Source of the DNA: Rhizomys pruinosus
Lineage: Eukaryota; Chordata; Mammalia; Rodentia; Spalacidae
Reading direction: 5' to 3'
Length of the DNA: 64,000 nt
Assembly: GCA_009823505.1 (NCBI GenBank)
Contig: VZQC01011003.1
Coordinates: forward strand, 2,223,263-2,287,262
Shown here: one piece after another, positions 41,958 to 54,350 of the stretch
Layout: every line of letters starts with the position of its first letter
Numbering within the stretch: the stretch's first letter is position 1
The notes under the pieces: generated by a model
Database searches by the model: none
What the model saw: only the letters and a program-made list of their open reading frames with translations
Told to the model about the DNA's origin: nothing
Made by a program: the position numbers and the translations under genes

Positions 41958-42185
41958 AAGTAAAGCTAGAGACTGGCAAGGTGGCTTAGCTGCTGTTTGC
42001 TATGCATCCTTGGGAACCTGAGCTTGATGCCTGGAACCCACAATAGGAGAGAATTAACTGGCTTCCCAAAGTTGTCCTCTGACCTCCATACTATGGCATG
42101 TGTGTATTCCCCCCACAGACACACATATGAAACACCATCATCACCATCATCACCATCATCATCAATGAAACTTTAATAAAGTAAA
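41958..42185 (+). mobile_element. tRNA-derived SINE (B2-type), old, with (ATC)n tail
   Basis: 'agactggcaaggtggcttag', 'gatgcctggaacccacaata', 'gtcctctgacctccatacta', then a (CATCAC)-type repeat at about 42129-42165. Confidence 0.65.
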
Positions 42186-42229
42186 GCTAATTAAGATCTT
42201 TAAATTGTAATTTTGTCCCTTTTGTTTTA

Positions 42230-42540
42230 CATTATTATTATTATTATTTTTTACTTGTGTGTGGTATACGACCACTTGTGTATGCAGGGAAGCCAGAGGA
42301 GGATGTTGGGAGTCCTCTACATCCCTCTTCCCCTTATATCCTTCAGACGGGATCTACCGCTGAATCTGGAGCTAGGTTGGTGGTCAGAAAGCCCCAGTGG
42401 TCTTCCTGTCTCTACCCCACAACACTGGGATTACAGGAGCCACCAGCCATGCCTAGCTTTGGGTGCCAGGAATTTAAACTCAGGTCCTGATGCTCATGCA
42501 GCAAACACTCTGGCTTTCTGAGCTATCTCTTCAGCCCCCT
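42230..42540 (-). mobile_element. B4-like SINE, antisense
   Basis: 'ctctaccccacaacactggg' / 'attacaggagccaccagcca' (B1 part) and 'ctggctttctgagctatctc' / 'ttcagcccc' (tRNA head). Confidence 0.65.
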
Positions 42541-42544
42541 TTTT

Positions 42545-42695
42545 TGTCTTTGGAGCCACGGCTCTATATTGTAGTCCAGTCCCCGTACTGATCTAGAATT
42601 TACTATATAGCTCAGGCTGTCCTCAACTCACAATCCTCCTGCCTCAGATACCCAAGTACTAGATTACATAAGTGAGCCACCATCTTGCTACTTTG
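42545..42695 (-). mobile_element. Old B1, antisense
   Basis: 'tagctcaggctgtcctcaac', 'atcctcctgcctcagatacc'. Confidence 0.75.
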
Positions 42696-42842
42696 TAATT
42701 TTGTCCTTTGACAAGGCCAACTAACCAATTTTCATTCATATACTAATCCTGTACTAAAGACAATTTGAAAGAGAATTTTCTATACATTTTAAGCAATAGC
42801 ATCTTCATTAGAGTGTATACTGGTTTCTTGGGAAATAAGCAC

Positions 42843-43022
42843 ATAATATATACTATATATAATATATAGATATATATATATATTATGTCTTTTTGAGACA
42901 AGGATCTCCCTGTAGCCCCAGCGGGCCTGGAACGCACTATGTACCAGGCCTTCCTGAACTACACAGAGATCGGCCTGCCCTGCCTCCCGAGTACTGGGAT
43001 AAAGGCGCACACACACATCTGG
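42843..43022 (-). mobile_element. B1 SINE with (TA)n at its tail
   Basis: TA-rich tract 42845-42885, then reverse-strand B1 'gagacaaggatctccctgta ... gcgcacacacacatctggc'. Confidence 0.88.
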
Positions 43023-43024
43023 CA

Positions 43025-44220
43025 TTTTTTTTCCTATATTTTTATATACATAGTTGGACTTATAAAGTTCCGTTATCTTATTGTCACAACTAGAATGACT
43101 TTAAATGCTTCTTGTATGAGTGCCTACAAAAAAAACATTATGTAGGAAAAAATTATTGCAAACATAGCAATCTAATAGTGGGGAAAGGGAAAATTGCAAA
43201 GAACGCCTAATGGATGTTAACATAATGTAAAGCCAGACTTGTAGAAGAAAAATTGTCATAATAATACCAAGACCTATCCACGTACAGGAGAATCTCATCC
43301 CACTTGGAGGCTGTGTGCCTCCAAGTTAAAGGAATATGAGAAGGGCGTCCCCCTAGTTCATTTTCTCCTTCCTATTTTATGGCCTTGGCCATTTGTTCCA
43401 TTTATATTCACCTTTCCTTTAGGTGCTTGAAATTAGGCTAAGACGGTGTATGTTGAGATAAACGCATCTGTTGTGTAGGTGCCATAACTGACTGCTGAAG
43501 GCCTACCACAACTACCACAAGGGTTTCACAGCAGCTCGAGACTAGTCATTACATATTCAGGCATCTTGTGAGCCAGTTAATACATTGTTGATACTTGAAA
43601 GCAGCCACAGTGGGTGATATTTACTATAGAAATCAGAAGACCTACAAATCAGGGCTCCTCCTCAGCCCTCATCCAAGCTGGCTTAACCACACATGCTGGC
43701 CTGAAATGGGGTGAGCGGGGGGGGGGGGTTCTGTTCAGCGCCACACACATGCTGAAAGCCACAAACCAAGATTTCTCTGTATTAGCAGAGACCAAAGAAG
43801 TTGCCAGCTTCTGTGGTGACTCTGGATTTGGTATGTAAGTAGAATTTTACTAAAGCTAGTTCAACTGGGCTATGTACAAACACTTGTGTGGTGCCATGTG
43901 AACACCCGGAGATCCCAAAGTCACCCAAAGTGCCTAATGTCAACCACTCGGTTTACCTGTTGGTTAAAATAATGTAAGAGTGTTGTTATATGTTGGAAAA
44001 ATTCAAGTTGTGAACTACACATATGACTCAATATTAGGAAAGACAGTTTTAGACATGTATATTCCAGGAAAATGTACTGAAACGAGTGTCTCTTAGTAGA
44101 GTGTGGATGTAGACGAATAAGCAGGGATATCTGCTCTTTTCATTTTTATTTATGTTTTCAATTTCCATTCATTTTAATATGGTATAGCAACAGAGTTATT
44201 TAGGAGGAGTGAATGGTATT
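43025..44220. other. Single-copy-looking DNA
   Basis: A G-run lies at about 43717-43728. No gene recognised. Confidence 0.45.
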
Positions 44221-44224
44221 TTTA

Positions 44225-45300
44225 TGTATATTTTTATTGAATTGTTGTCCATTTCATACAATAAACTTTAATCATATTTAGATGCCCTCCCCTATCTGAA
44301 CCCTCCAGTACCTCCCTGCCAGATTTCATATATGAATTCTGTCATATACGCATTTTTCATATACGCATTCTGTCATATATGATGTCATATATGTCAAGGC
44401 CAATCAAACCACACTTTTGCACCCAGACGTCCCTTGATGCCAGTTCATCCACTGGCATCTAGTCAGCCTATACTCCATTAAAGAAGATAAACTCTCCATC
44501 ACACAGCAGTAATCAGTTGCCAATAGTTACTCAGCTAATGCTGAGGCCTGCTGCCTGTTTCCCCAGTTCTATGCTGGGTTTTTATATGATTGTGTATGCC
44601 GACACCATCACTGTAAGTTTATAAGAGCAAGTTCCCTGAGGCCTGAAAGCCTCTGTTTCCTTCTTTTCATGGACCAACCCTGGTTCTTACAATCTTTCTG
44701 CCCCCTCTTCCACAATGGTCCCTGAACCATGGGTGGGTGAGGTTTAATATAGGAGTCCTATCTAGGACATAGACTCTGAACCTTGGGCTGATGTGACCTT
44801 CTGTGTACCTGCCAGTCTGTAGCATGAGGAAGCTTTGCTGGTGAGACTTGAGGGGTACATTAGTATCCTCTCTACCCCCTGTTTTGCTATGTTCCATGAG
44901 CTTTACATGTAGAGGTTCTACTGTAGATATGTCACTTAGGGCTGGGCTTCTCTCAGACACATATTCTCTGCATGACCAATTGGAGAACTCTGTAATCGCC
45001 TCTGTGTGTTGCAGAAAGAAGCTTCTTGAATGAATGGTGAATGGTATATTCGTCTGTTAATGTAAGGATCCATATTTGGCATACAGTAAGATAATTCATT
45101 GGTTTAGAGATATAACAGAGATGGGATTTTCTCTAAGATCTATGGCCTCTCCAGCCATGTGTATTTGGCTATGTTTACAGTGCCACTCATGAGTTCATGC
45201 CCACTGAGTGGGCTTTAGGTCCAATTACACAGCTGTTGATTATCCCCAGGACAGAAGGGCCACTACCCCACTGCTATAGTTTGCTGTGTGCTGTTTTTAT
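44225..45300 (-). mobile_element. Lx-type LINE-1 3' UTR, antisense, longer copy
   Basis: 'tttttattgaattgttgtcc', 'gtcagcctatactccattaa', 'taatcagttgccaatagtta', 'ctggttcttacaatctttct' and 'gagttcatgcccactgagtg'. Homologous to 34470-35150 and, further on, to 11.4-12.1 kb. A small duplication of 'catatacgcat' lies near 44343-44370. Confidence 0.72.
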
Positions 45301-45544
45301 TTTTGAATTGCTCTTTTTTCTGACTTTGGGGAAAATATTTGAGCATTTAATTTTGTTGTAGCCAAATATTACTTTTAAAAGAAAGAAAAGATCCAACCAT
45401 GTCAGATCAATTTGGTCACGCTCATCATTTAAAAACAGCCTCTTCCAAGTTTAAAACTAACTCAACCAATGATGCCAGCCTCTTCCTTATAAGTCTCAAC
45501 CTACTTTTCTTGATGCTTTTTTTCAAAGATGAAGACAGTTTTGT

Positions 45545-45695
45545 TTTTTCTTTCTTTTCGAGACAGTGTCTCCCTGTAGCCCTAGCTGTCTTGGAACTCA
45601 CTCTGTAGACCAGGCTGGCCTTGAACTCAAAGATCCGCCTGCCTCTGCCTCCCAAGTGCTAGGATTAAAGGTGTGCGCCACCACGCCTGGCACAA
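45545..45695 (-). mobile_element. B1 SINE
   Basis: 'cgagacagtgtctccctgta ... caccacgcctggc' on the reverse strand. Confidence 0.95.
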
Positions 45696-45847
45696 AGATG
45701 AATACAGTTTTTGATAAACTGAATATTCACTTGTACTTGTCTCAGAAAAGATTTAAAATTGACTCCTACACCACATTAACGCACACCACTTGTACTGTAG
45801 GGATTGGTTAGGATTTTAAAAACAAAAACAAACAAAAAACAAGAGCT

Positions 45848-46018
45848 CATATATCCCAGGCTGCTCTAAAATGTGTTATCTATCTGAGGATGACCCTGGC
45901 CTTCCCTACCCCCTGTGTGCTAAGGTTACAGATGTCTCACCCCCATGCTGGGTTATGTGATGCTGAGACTTTGTAGATACTAGCAAGTACTCTAAGAATG
46001 GAACTACATTCTAGCCTG
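45848..46018 (-). mobile_element. Old B1-ID type dimer remnant
   Basis: 'catatatcccaggctgctct', 'gctaaggttacagatgtctc', followed by ID-like 'actagcaagtactctaagaa'. Confidence 0.5.
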
Positions 46019-46415
46019 GTTAGGTCTTGAAAGCCAATTGCTGGGTATCTCATAGGACTATTTCCAAGTATTGGCAGAAGGTAGAACTGTAAGACTTTCC
46101 TGACATAATGTTTGATTTAGTCAAGGGCATTTGTGTATAGAAAATTTAATGATCCAGAGTTTCTCTAGCATCAGGAATACTGGGCTGTATTTCTTGTTTG
46201 CTCATGAAAAACCATGTGACTTGAAACAAATCGCTTAATATTTTAAAGTCTCATCTTAAAACAGCAATAATTTCATCCCTATGATTCTGTGACTCAGAGA
46301 CACATATTTTCCCCTCACAGTTTATTTTTCTTGCAATAGATTATACTTAATGATGCCAGATTCCAGATCCAGTGTGGATACTCAGTATGAAATAGAACTA
46401 TGGCTGTAGGAGAAA
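46019..46415. other. Single-copy-looking DNA
   Basis: Nothing recognised. Confidence 0.4.
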
Positions 46416-46417
46416 GC

Positions 46418-46535
46418 TAGGCATGATGGCACACATCTGTAGGATCCCAGCATTTGTGAGGTGGAGGGAGGAGGATGGAAAGTTTGGGGTTTATCTGGGA
46501 TATACAAGAAGACCCTGTCTGAAAACACAGCAAAG
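46418..46535 (+). mobile_element. Old B1
   Basis: 'gctaggcatgatggcacaca', 'gaagaccctgtctgaaaaca'. Confidence 0.8.
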
Positions 46536-47077
46536 AAAGGTTACAGAGAAGGTTTCTGTTTGTTTGACATCACAGCAGATGTCACTGTTATGACATTACT
46601 GCACATGTTTATTTGCATTCCATCATTAGAACTATAAATTTATCATTTATGCTAACAAAAACAAATCTTTGTCTCCAGAGGACCAATTAAACTCTATACT
46701 TTCCTGTTAACTAACAGCAGGCTCTTTCTAATAACTGTTATTAAATTCATAGTCTTCAACTGATGACATATTATAGTCAAGGAAAAGGGACAATAATATG
46801 AGCAGGCTAATGTTGTTGAACATTAAATGAAATTATGTTCATAAGATGCTTGGCATGGTGCTTTGCACACAGGAAGCACACAGGAAATATATTCTTCATT
46901 ATCACCATCCTATTTTATAACACATTAGCTGATGATAACTTCCCAGATCCACATTTTATTTACAACCACTGTGTAGAGGAGATAATAATGCCTTACCTGA
47001 TAGTTCTTGACTTCTACTGAGCTTCAGGGAAAAGTGTCAGTGCTTAGAGTCCCAGACCAATTATAGGCTCTATAGTC
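46536..47077. other. Single-copy-looking DNA
   Basis: Nothing recognised. Confidence 0.4.
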
Positions 47078-47305
47078 TTTTTTTTTTAATTTGAGACAGG
47101 GTTTCCCTCTAGCCCCAGACTAGGCTGGCCTTGAACTCACAGAGGTCCACCTGCCTCTGCCTCCTGAGTGCTAGGATTAAAGGCATGCACCACCACTCCC
47201 GGCTTAGAGGCAGTTCTTAGCCGCCATGTGGGTGCTGGGAATCGAACCTGGGTCCTCTGCAAGAGCAATTAGTGCTCTTAACTGTTGATCCATCTCTCCA
47301 GCCCC
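47078..47305 (-). mobile_element. Chimeric SINE copy 3: B1 body (47078-47203) + B3 head (47204-47305), reverse strand
   Basis: On the reverse strand it reads B3 head, 'ggcggctaagaactgcctct', 'aagccgggagtggtggtgca', then B1 and an A-tail. The B1 part lacks a piece near 'ccagactaggctggcc'. Same junction as copies 1 and 2. Confidence 0.9.
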
Positions 47306-48430
47306 AGCTCTCCGGCCTTTAGTAGTGGTCAGGTCCATGTATCTGAAATGTTACTAAATCATCCCTGGTGACGGTTAATTAGCAGTTCTTGTAGTAGGTG
47401 CTCATTAGGGTTCACTACAACTCACATCAAGGGTATCAACAATGCAGCCAAGGGGATCCAGCCAACAGGACTTCTTTTCTAATGGTATGTCCCAAACAAC
47501 AGAATCATCTAAGGCACTTAAAATTAAATCTACACTCATGTGCACCAGACCCCTAAGATCTTCAGTCTGTATTTTGAGTGTCCTCTCTTGATTTTGCTAT
47601 GGTATGGAATCTGGGAATTGTCAGTGCATGTTGGCCAGGCTGTTAGTTAGAAGAGCTGGGAGCTAATGTTTGTTCTGCTTCTTAATTTTATGAACATAGC
47701 TTCCTTACTCTGTGAGATAAGGAGATTGGATTCAATGCTCTCAGAGATGGCTAATGTCCCTCTGGCTTCAGCAAAGGGAAACTCTGAGTCATTGTTCTGC
47801 TGTCAGAAAGACTGCTTTGTCTGCTAAAGGCAACAGCATCCTGTCCACCTTTTCTGGGAAGAGTTAGCCTCTCCCCATGTGATTCTAGGGAATCATCTTC
47901 CAGTAGATTCCTGGACCACTGTCACTGTTCAGGTTACATACTGTACCCAAACTGGGCCAGCTGGAGCCGTTCCACACAAGCAGTGAACTTGCCCGGGGAA
48001 CTAATGACTGGTCCATCTCTAGAGACACAGCAGAAGTTGCATCAGGAACTTGGCCACAGATACCTATTTCCCCTGCCACGGCATAGGGAACAGCCATAGG
48101 TAATGGCCACACAAGCCAAAAAGAGAGTGGGAGAGAGTGTGGGCCCAGATGGAATCTCTTTTCTAAGGCTCTGTGGCATTCTGCAGTTTGCTTATGGAAA
48201 TCAGTAAATTCTTCATATTCTATTATTTGCAACCAAAACTAATAAAAAGCAAAAACACAACAGTAACAAGAAAGAAAACTTCCCAACTAATGCAAGTAAT
48301 CACCACTGAAAACTACAGCTTTGCAAAGGCTTTTATGTATTTTTTTTTACTGTCTTTTAAGGATAGCACCTGACACTTTAAAAAGATGCAATTCATGTAT
48401 CACAAAATTCCCCATTTTAAAGTATAAAAT
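47306..48430. other. Single-copy-looking DNA
   Basis: A reverse-strand open frame at 47885-48232 (115 aa) has no motif I know. No gene is called. Confidence 0.45.
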
Positions 48431-48433
48431 TCA

Positions 48434-48650
48434 GGGGCTGGAGAGATGACTCAGCAGTCAAGAGCACTGGCTGCTCTTGCAGAAGACTGGGGTTCAGTTC
48501 CCAGCACCCACATTGTGGCTAACAACCATCTGTAACTACAGTTCCAGGGGATCTTACACCCTCTTCTGACTTCTATGACAGGGGTGCATCTACATACATG
48601 CAGGCAAAACCCTGATACACATAAAATAAAAAATAAATAAAATAAAAGGT
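48434..48650 (+). mobile_element. B3 SINE
   Basis: ggggctggagagatgactca head, 'gttcagttcccagcacccac', 'aactacagttccaggggatc', A-rich tail. Confidence 0.93.
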
Positions 48651-48757
48651 AAAATGCAAGATTTAGTGACTTTTTAAGGTATATTCATAAGGTATACCAC
48701 CTAATTCCAGAATATTTTATTACCCCAGAGAGAAATACAGACCCACTTGTCTTTGTT

Positions 48758-49135
48758 TGTTTTCCTGTTGCTGTGATAACAATACCCTGACAAAAACAAC
48801 TTAGAGGAGAAAAGGTTTATTTGGCTCCCCGATCCAAGGCACAGTACGTCACTGTGGGGTACACAGAAACTTGAGGCAACTGGTCACATCACATCTTTAG
48901 TTAAAAGCAGAGAGCCATGAAAACATGTGCGTGCTTGAATTCACCTTGCCCTCTCCATTTTATACAGTCTAGGTTCCTCTGGAAAGGGAATAGTTCTCCC
49001 CACAGATAAAATGGGTCTTCTCACATCAACTAGCATAATCAAGACAATCCCTACAGATAGTCTCAGAGGCTAACCTTAATCCAGACAGTCCCTCACCCTC
49101 CTAGGTATCAAATTGACAATTAATACAACCATCAC
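48758..49135 (-). mobile_element. MaLR-like LTR remnant, antisense
   Basis: 'ttcctgttgctgtgataaca', 'ataccctgacaaaaacaact', 'aggagaaaaggtttatttgg'. Confidence 0.6.
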
Positions 49136-50711
49136 ACCATTTGTCTGAACTCATATCCTCCTCCCCCGCCACCCCTTAACAACATGTAATAAACTTTTAG
49201 CACAAGTGTGTCTATTTATGAAGAGAACTAGAGAGTCTAGAAGCTTTCTAACAGTTTTCTTACAGGAATAGAGTGGGACTGAGAAGCTACTTTTTTTTTT
49301 GAGAATATATTACTTTCATCACTTCCATTTTCTGGACATATTGATGTCCAGATAATTTCTTCAAGTATTCTATTTGCTTGAACCTTTAGATGGGTAAGAA
49401 AGTCCAAACAACTCTTGCCAATTGTTGTTACTCTTTGGAAACAGTATTGGCTATTCTGAGAGATTGCCAGGCAGACATGCATTACTTTAAGCTTTTGAAA
49501 TTAAAGAGATGCTGCTTTTCTACAATCCTAACCTGCTTGACCTCCTCAGGAAAGGAAGACTGGCCACTGAAGTCAAACAAAGTGAAGAGAAAGCAACCTT
49601 CCTGTGAATCTAAGGAAGAAAACAAGCTTAAGTCTCCTTTAGACCCGTATATCTTGATGTAGAATTTCTGCCCAAGTTTATTAAGCTCGTGATCAAGATG
49701 GATATACCGTAAGCAAACTTAAAACAGACTTCAATGGGTTAGCAAAGGGAGGACACTGAGAAGATCTGGGTTGTATATTTCGAATAATTTGGAGTTCAAA
49801 CCAACTTGGAGGTTCTCTTTTGGGCAGATGTTATTTAATAAGAATAATCACCTTCCCAGTGCTTTAATCTAATTGTGGAAACCAGTAAGTTACAATCTAA
49901 TTGTTAGATGATGAAAGGAAGTGATTTGGAGACAATAATTTGTTCTCATGCAATGTCTTGGTTTAGCTTTGTGGGAAACAAAGTATAATCCAGTCTACTT
50001 CAGGGGTAAAAATGCATCAAGGCCTACACACCCACAGCTGGGTGGATGTCCCTTTTGTGGCCTCTTTCCATGCAGGGAGTCTATTTCTGTTCATACAGAC
50101 AATACCAGGCCTGAACACCCCAGGCTCCAGAGCCCTCAGGGTAAGGAGCTAGAGAACAGCAAGTCCTGGGAACAATTGGGGAGCCTGTTCATAACTTTGG
50201 CTGCCTGTGTCGCTGCCCTGCCAGGCTGGCTGAAGCACTTGGGGAACACCCAGTCTTTGCCAAAGCTTGAGCGTAGCAGCAGAAAACAAAAGTGAATACC
50301 AACAATTTCCCAGAATCTGAGAACTGGGGCACTCATTCTCCTGTCCAATTTTTCTTCTCCTCAGCCATATTTGTACCAAAAGACCTCTCTGTTTAAGAGT
50401 GCCCAGACTCTTTCCCAACTTGATCTGAACATGTTGGTCTCTCTAATGACCAACAATAAAGTATGTTCATATGCTCATTTCTGAAACCACGGAGGTCTTC
50501 TTGCCTGTTTTTGTGCCGTGGCCTTACCGGAGCATTCAAGCCTTGCTACTCCGAAAGGCTTACTCCGGGCTGGCCTTGTAAACCCAACTTATGCTTTGCT
50601 GTTTCCAGCCTTTGTTAATCCCTCACTGCCTTTGGCTAGGAGCCTTCCTCAAGCCATCTACTCCACCCAATTCAGCTTGCATCTTTCTGTTATGATGACC
50701 ACTGAACTCAT
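49136..50711. other. Single-copy-looking DNA with several open frames
   Basis: Forward frames at 49390-49662 (90 aa) and 49948-50295 (115 aa), followed by AATAAA at about 50455-50460. I recognise no protein family, and there are no clear splice-bounded exons. It could be an old LTR or an untranslated exon; undecided. Confidence 0.4.
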
Positions 50712-50883
50712 CATTACTTTTTTTTTTTTTTTTTTTTTGGTCTTTTCAAGACAGGGACTCCCTGTAGCCCCAGCTATCCTGGAATTCACTCTGTAGACCA
50801 GGCTGGCCTTGAACTCACAAAGATCCACCTGCCTCTGCCTCCCAAGTGCTAGGATTAAAGGCGTGCGCCACCATGCCCGGCAC
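50712..50883 (-). mobile_element. B1 SINE
   Basis: Poly-T, then 'caagacagggactccctgta ... caccatgcccggc'. Flanked by tcattactttt on both sides (imperfect target-site duplication). Confidence 0.95.
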
Positions 50884-51014
50884 TTATCATTACTTTTAAT
50901 GTGACTCTCTTAGTAGATGGTGTCTACATGATTTTGCTTTGCATGTTTATCTCTCTACCCTGGGGACCTGATATCCTTGTATTGTCACAGGCATTTCATT
51001 CATCCAAAAATGTT

Positions 51015-51145
51015 TATTGGGCCAGGCATTGGTGGCCTAGCACTCAGGAGGCAAAAGTAGACAGATCTCTGTGAGTTTGAGTATACAGAGCAAGTTTCAG
51101 GCAAGTCAGGGTTACACAGTGAAGCTCTGTCTCAAAACAAATGTT
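51015..51145 (+). mobile_element. Old B1
   Basis: 'ggccaggcattggtggccta', 'cactcaggaggcaaaagtag', 'cagggttacacagtgaagct'. Confidence 0.75.
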
Positions 51146-51555
51146 TATTGGGTCCCTACTGTGTTTAAGGTGGTGTGGGGTATTGCAGTTAAACAAGCAT
51201 CTTGATTCGTGAACAGTCTCCCAGGCTCTGATACTTTGTCAGTTAGTGGGACAGGGAGCTTGCTTGGTTGGCTAGATATGAACATCAAGGTGTACATCTC
51301 CAGCAGATAATGGCATGAAAGAAAGAGGCATGGAGACCTTCATGGTTTTGGAAATGAATATATGAAAATATTTTAATATTGGCCTGGATGGAAAGGATGA
51401 GGATGATCTCCCTCATCATCTAGCCTACATTTATGGACTACTCAGTATATGGCAAGCCCTGTGCTTTGGCCATTCATATGCTTAATTCTCTGGTCCAGTA
51501 CCATGTCTGCCCCCATTTTACAATTAACTAAACCAAGGAGTAAAAGATGTCACTT
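51146..51555. other. Single-copy-looking DNA
   Basis: Nothing recognised. Confidence 0.4.
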
Positions 51556-51559
51556 GCCT

Positions 51560-51715
51560 GACTGACTGTGTCTCTCCAAAATTCATATGTTAAAACACTA
51601 ATCTTCAGTGTGAAATTTGGTTAGCTATATGACTTTATCAAGTCATGATGATGGGGTCCCCATGATGGGATTGTCTTTATAATGAAAGGAAGAGAGAACA
51701 GAGATTCTTTCTCTT
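51560..51715 (+). mobile_element. MaLR/MLT-like LTR fragment
   Basis: 'gtgtctctccaaaattcata', 'tgttaaaacactaatcttca', 'gatgatggggtccccatgat'. Confidence 0.5.
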
Positions 51716-51797
51716 ACTGTGAAATATATATGCACATGTGTGTGTGTGCACATGTGAATATATATGTGGCATATGAGAATGCATGCAAAGAAGTCAA

Positions 51798-51945
51798 CTA
51801 TCTCCTGGGTGTGGTGGTACACACCTTTAATCCCAGCACTTGCAAGGCAGAGGCAGGTGGCAGATCTTTGTGAGATCTAGGCCAGCTTGGTATACATGGT
51901 GAGTGCTAGGCCATCTGGGGCTACAGGGAGACAGTCTCACAAAAA
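51798..51945 (+). mobile_element. B1 SINE
   Basis: 'tgggtgtggtggtacacacc', 'aatcccagcacttgcaaggc', 'ggggctacagggagacagtc'. Confidence 0.92.
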
Positions 51946-52059
51946 AGTCAACTATCACATACATCAAAAGTCTGTATCAGGAGCCAAGTCAACCAACATC
52001 CCACTTTTGAGCTTCCTAGCTTCCTGAATTTTGAAAAATACGCATTGTTTCTTAAGCAA

Positions 52060-52560
52060 CCCAGTCTATGATCTTTTGTTATTACAGACCACACTAAATA
52101 TATTCCAAACTGGAAATATTTAAATAACCATCAATAGTTGATAGCTAAAAAAATGTGGTATGTCCATGTAATGAAAGAAAAAATAGCCACAATGTTGCTG
52201 AACCTGATAATTATTATACTGAGTAAAAGGATCTAAAATGAAAAGAATATTTTAAAGGAGTATACACTGTATTATCAAATGCATATATAGTACTAGAAAA
52301 TTCAGGCCAATCTATATTGTCAGAAAGCAGATCAATAATTGCCTGGGGGAAGGGATAGAGAGATGCAGGACAGAAGGAAGGATTACAAATAGGAAAAAGG
52401 TTTTGAGGGTAGTGAGCCTCTTGAGAGTATTTGATGGTTTATAGGTGTAGATACAGGTGAAAGTTTATCAAACTATACATTTGGTTCAGGCAGTTTATTA
52501 TAAGGCAGCAATAAATATGTCAATAAAGCAATTTAGAACAAAACAATCTATAAAAATTAT
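52060..52560 (+). mobile_element. Old LINE-1 (L1M-like) 3' end, sense
   Basis: 'gaaatatttaaataaccatc', 'tgtggtatgtccatgtaatg', 'attgcctgggggaagggata' and 'aaactatacatttggttcag' follow the old mammalian L1 3' end. Confidence 0.7.
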
Positions 52561-52571
52561 TTAAACATTCC

Positions 52572-52723
52572 TCACCTGGGTATGGTAGTGCACACCTTTA
52601 ATTCCAGCACTCTGGAGGCAGAGGCAGGAAGATTTTTGTGAGTTCAAGGTCAGCATGGTCTACATAGTGAGTTCTAGGACAGCTGGAACTACAGGGAAAC
52701 CCTGTTTCAAAAAGACCAAAAAA
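52572..52723 (+). mobile_element. B1 SINE inserted at the end of L1
   Basis: 'acctgggtatggtagtgcac ... ggaaaccctgtttcaaaaag'. Target-site duplication aattatttaaacatt on both sides. Confidence 0.93.
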
Positions 52724-52849
52724 AATTATTTAAACATTTCTCATTGCACAGGAAAAAGGAAGAGGAAAATCTCGAAGAGTTTTTGTTCATTTAGAGAAAG
52801 GATAGTATGAAAAAGATGTCCACATATTCTTTTTCATTGAAAAGTGGGA

Positions 52850-52975
52850 AGAAGCTGGCATGGTGGCACAGGCACACAATCCCAGGTGATTACTGTGAGT
52901 TTGAAGCCAGCCTAGCCACATAGTGAGTTCTAGGATGGCTTTGGCTACAGAGTAAGTCCCAGACTCACAAAACCA
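52850..52975 (+). mobile_element. B1-related SINE with an internal deletion
   Basis: 'agctggcatggtggcacagg', then the 'aggcag' region is missing, then 'gtttgaagccagcctagcca'. Confidence 0.75.
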
Positions 52976-53759
52976 AGCTCATGTATGTAGTGTCCTCAGC
53001 AATGTGCTCTTACCATTCAGTTCTGGTAGGTAACCAAGAACAGGAACAATGGCCAATATTGCCTCAGGGTCTGCGGGATCCTGCTCAACAGCTTAGAGAG
53101 AGGGAGTCCATTCCTAGCATTAGAATGTTCTTTCTCATTTGCCTATGATGCTAGAAGGGGCAATGTCCCCTGCTATAGAATAACTCCTTTTAATTTCCGT
53201 TTATGATGCATAAGTATACACTTTAAGAAACTTCTATAGTGGTAGATTTCCACATGGCTTTTTCTAAAGGCCTTTTTCTAAAGTGTTACTTATTCCTGTC
53301 CATACTCCCTGCTCTGTCCTGAGCTGTAGAATAGACAAGGAGGAATCAAGCTGGTCTGACTTCAGAGCCTCATCTCCACTGGCCAGCATTCACAGTGCTG
53401 AAAGGTACTATTCATGCTACCTGAACTGAAAATGAATCATCAGCCTTACTAAGCCAGCTGTGAATCCCGTGAACTACAATAACAACTGGCCTGGTGAGAT
53501 ATGTCCACTGCAATAGTGGCGTGAATATGATGGGAGTAACAGCTAGTCTTTGATTGGCTTGAAGGTCCACTTCCTAGGACGGAGCCAGTGCCTGACACTG
53601 ATACCAGGCTTAGCAACCTGAGGCTAGACAGGTGTCAGGGCATAGGGAAGAACCTAATACTAGTTTTCTACTAAATGTTGTAGTACTAAACTGACTCCTG
53701 ATGACATCTTGCTATATTCGTAGATTAATGACTCTCAGAACTCTCGCCAGAGAAGTTTC
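52976..53759. other. Single-copy-looking DNA
   Basis: Nothing recognised. Confidence 0.4.
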
Positions 53760-54350
53760 TATGAAACAGATGCTAACTGACGCAGAAACCCACCACTAGC
53801 CAACATGCAGAGAACCAGAGGCTGCAGAGTGCTTACTGCTGAATAGGACATCTGTGTCAAACTTCTGCCGGCCGAGAATCAGTGATAATTGCAGAAGGTG
53901 GAGCAGAAAGGCTATAAGAGCCGGAAGGCGTTGATGAACACAAGGAAACAGAGTCTTCCAGACAGCTGGTCAGTTACTCAAATGAACTCACAGCAGTGGT
54001 GACAGCACGCACAAGTCCCATGCAAGCTCAAACCAGACAAAACCCCACCACAGACATGAGGAAGTGGGTAAGAAGCTCCAGCTCCACCCAAGAAAACTGT
54101 GTCAACAGATGGTTACTCGGAGGGGCAGAGACAGTCTCTTTCAAGGACAGGATTCTTGGTAGGTTAACCAGGATCCAGCGGATGGACCCACGATGAAGGA
54201 CATTTGGAGACACAAATTAAATTCTATAGGATATATAGATATAATGTATGATACCATACATTAAATTGGGCGAGGGGCAAGAAGGGGAGGTACAGATAGG
54301 AGAGAGGATCTAAATACTGTCAAATTAAATTGTATGCAAAACACAAAAAT
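53760..54350 (+). mobile_element. Lx-type LINE-1 3' UTR, sense
   Basis: 'ctcacagcagtggtgacagc', 'acgcacaagtcccatgcaag' and 'ctcaaaccagacaaaacccc' match the Lx 3' UTR arrangement; it ends in 'caaattaaattgtatgcaaa'. Confidence 0.6.

Noticed and set aside
47885..48232. 115-aa reverse-strand frame as a retroviral or host gene
   Set aside because: No conserved motif found by eye; left as unassigned DNA.
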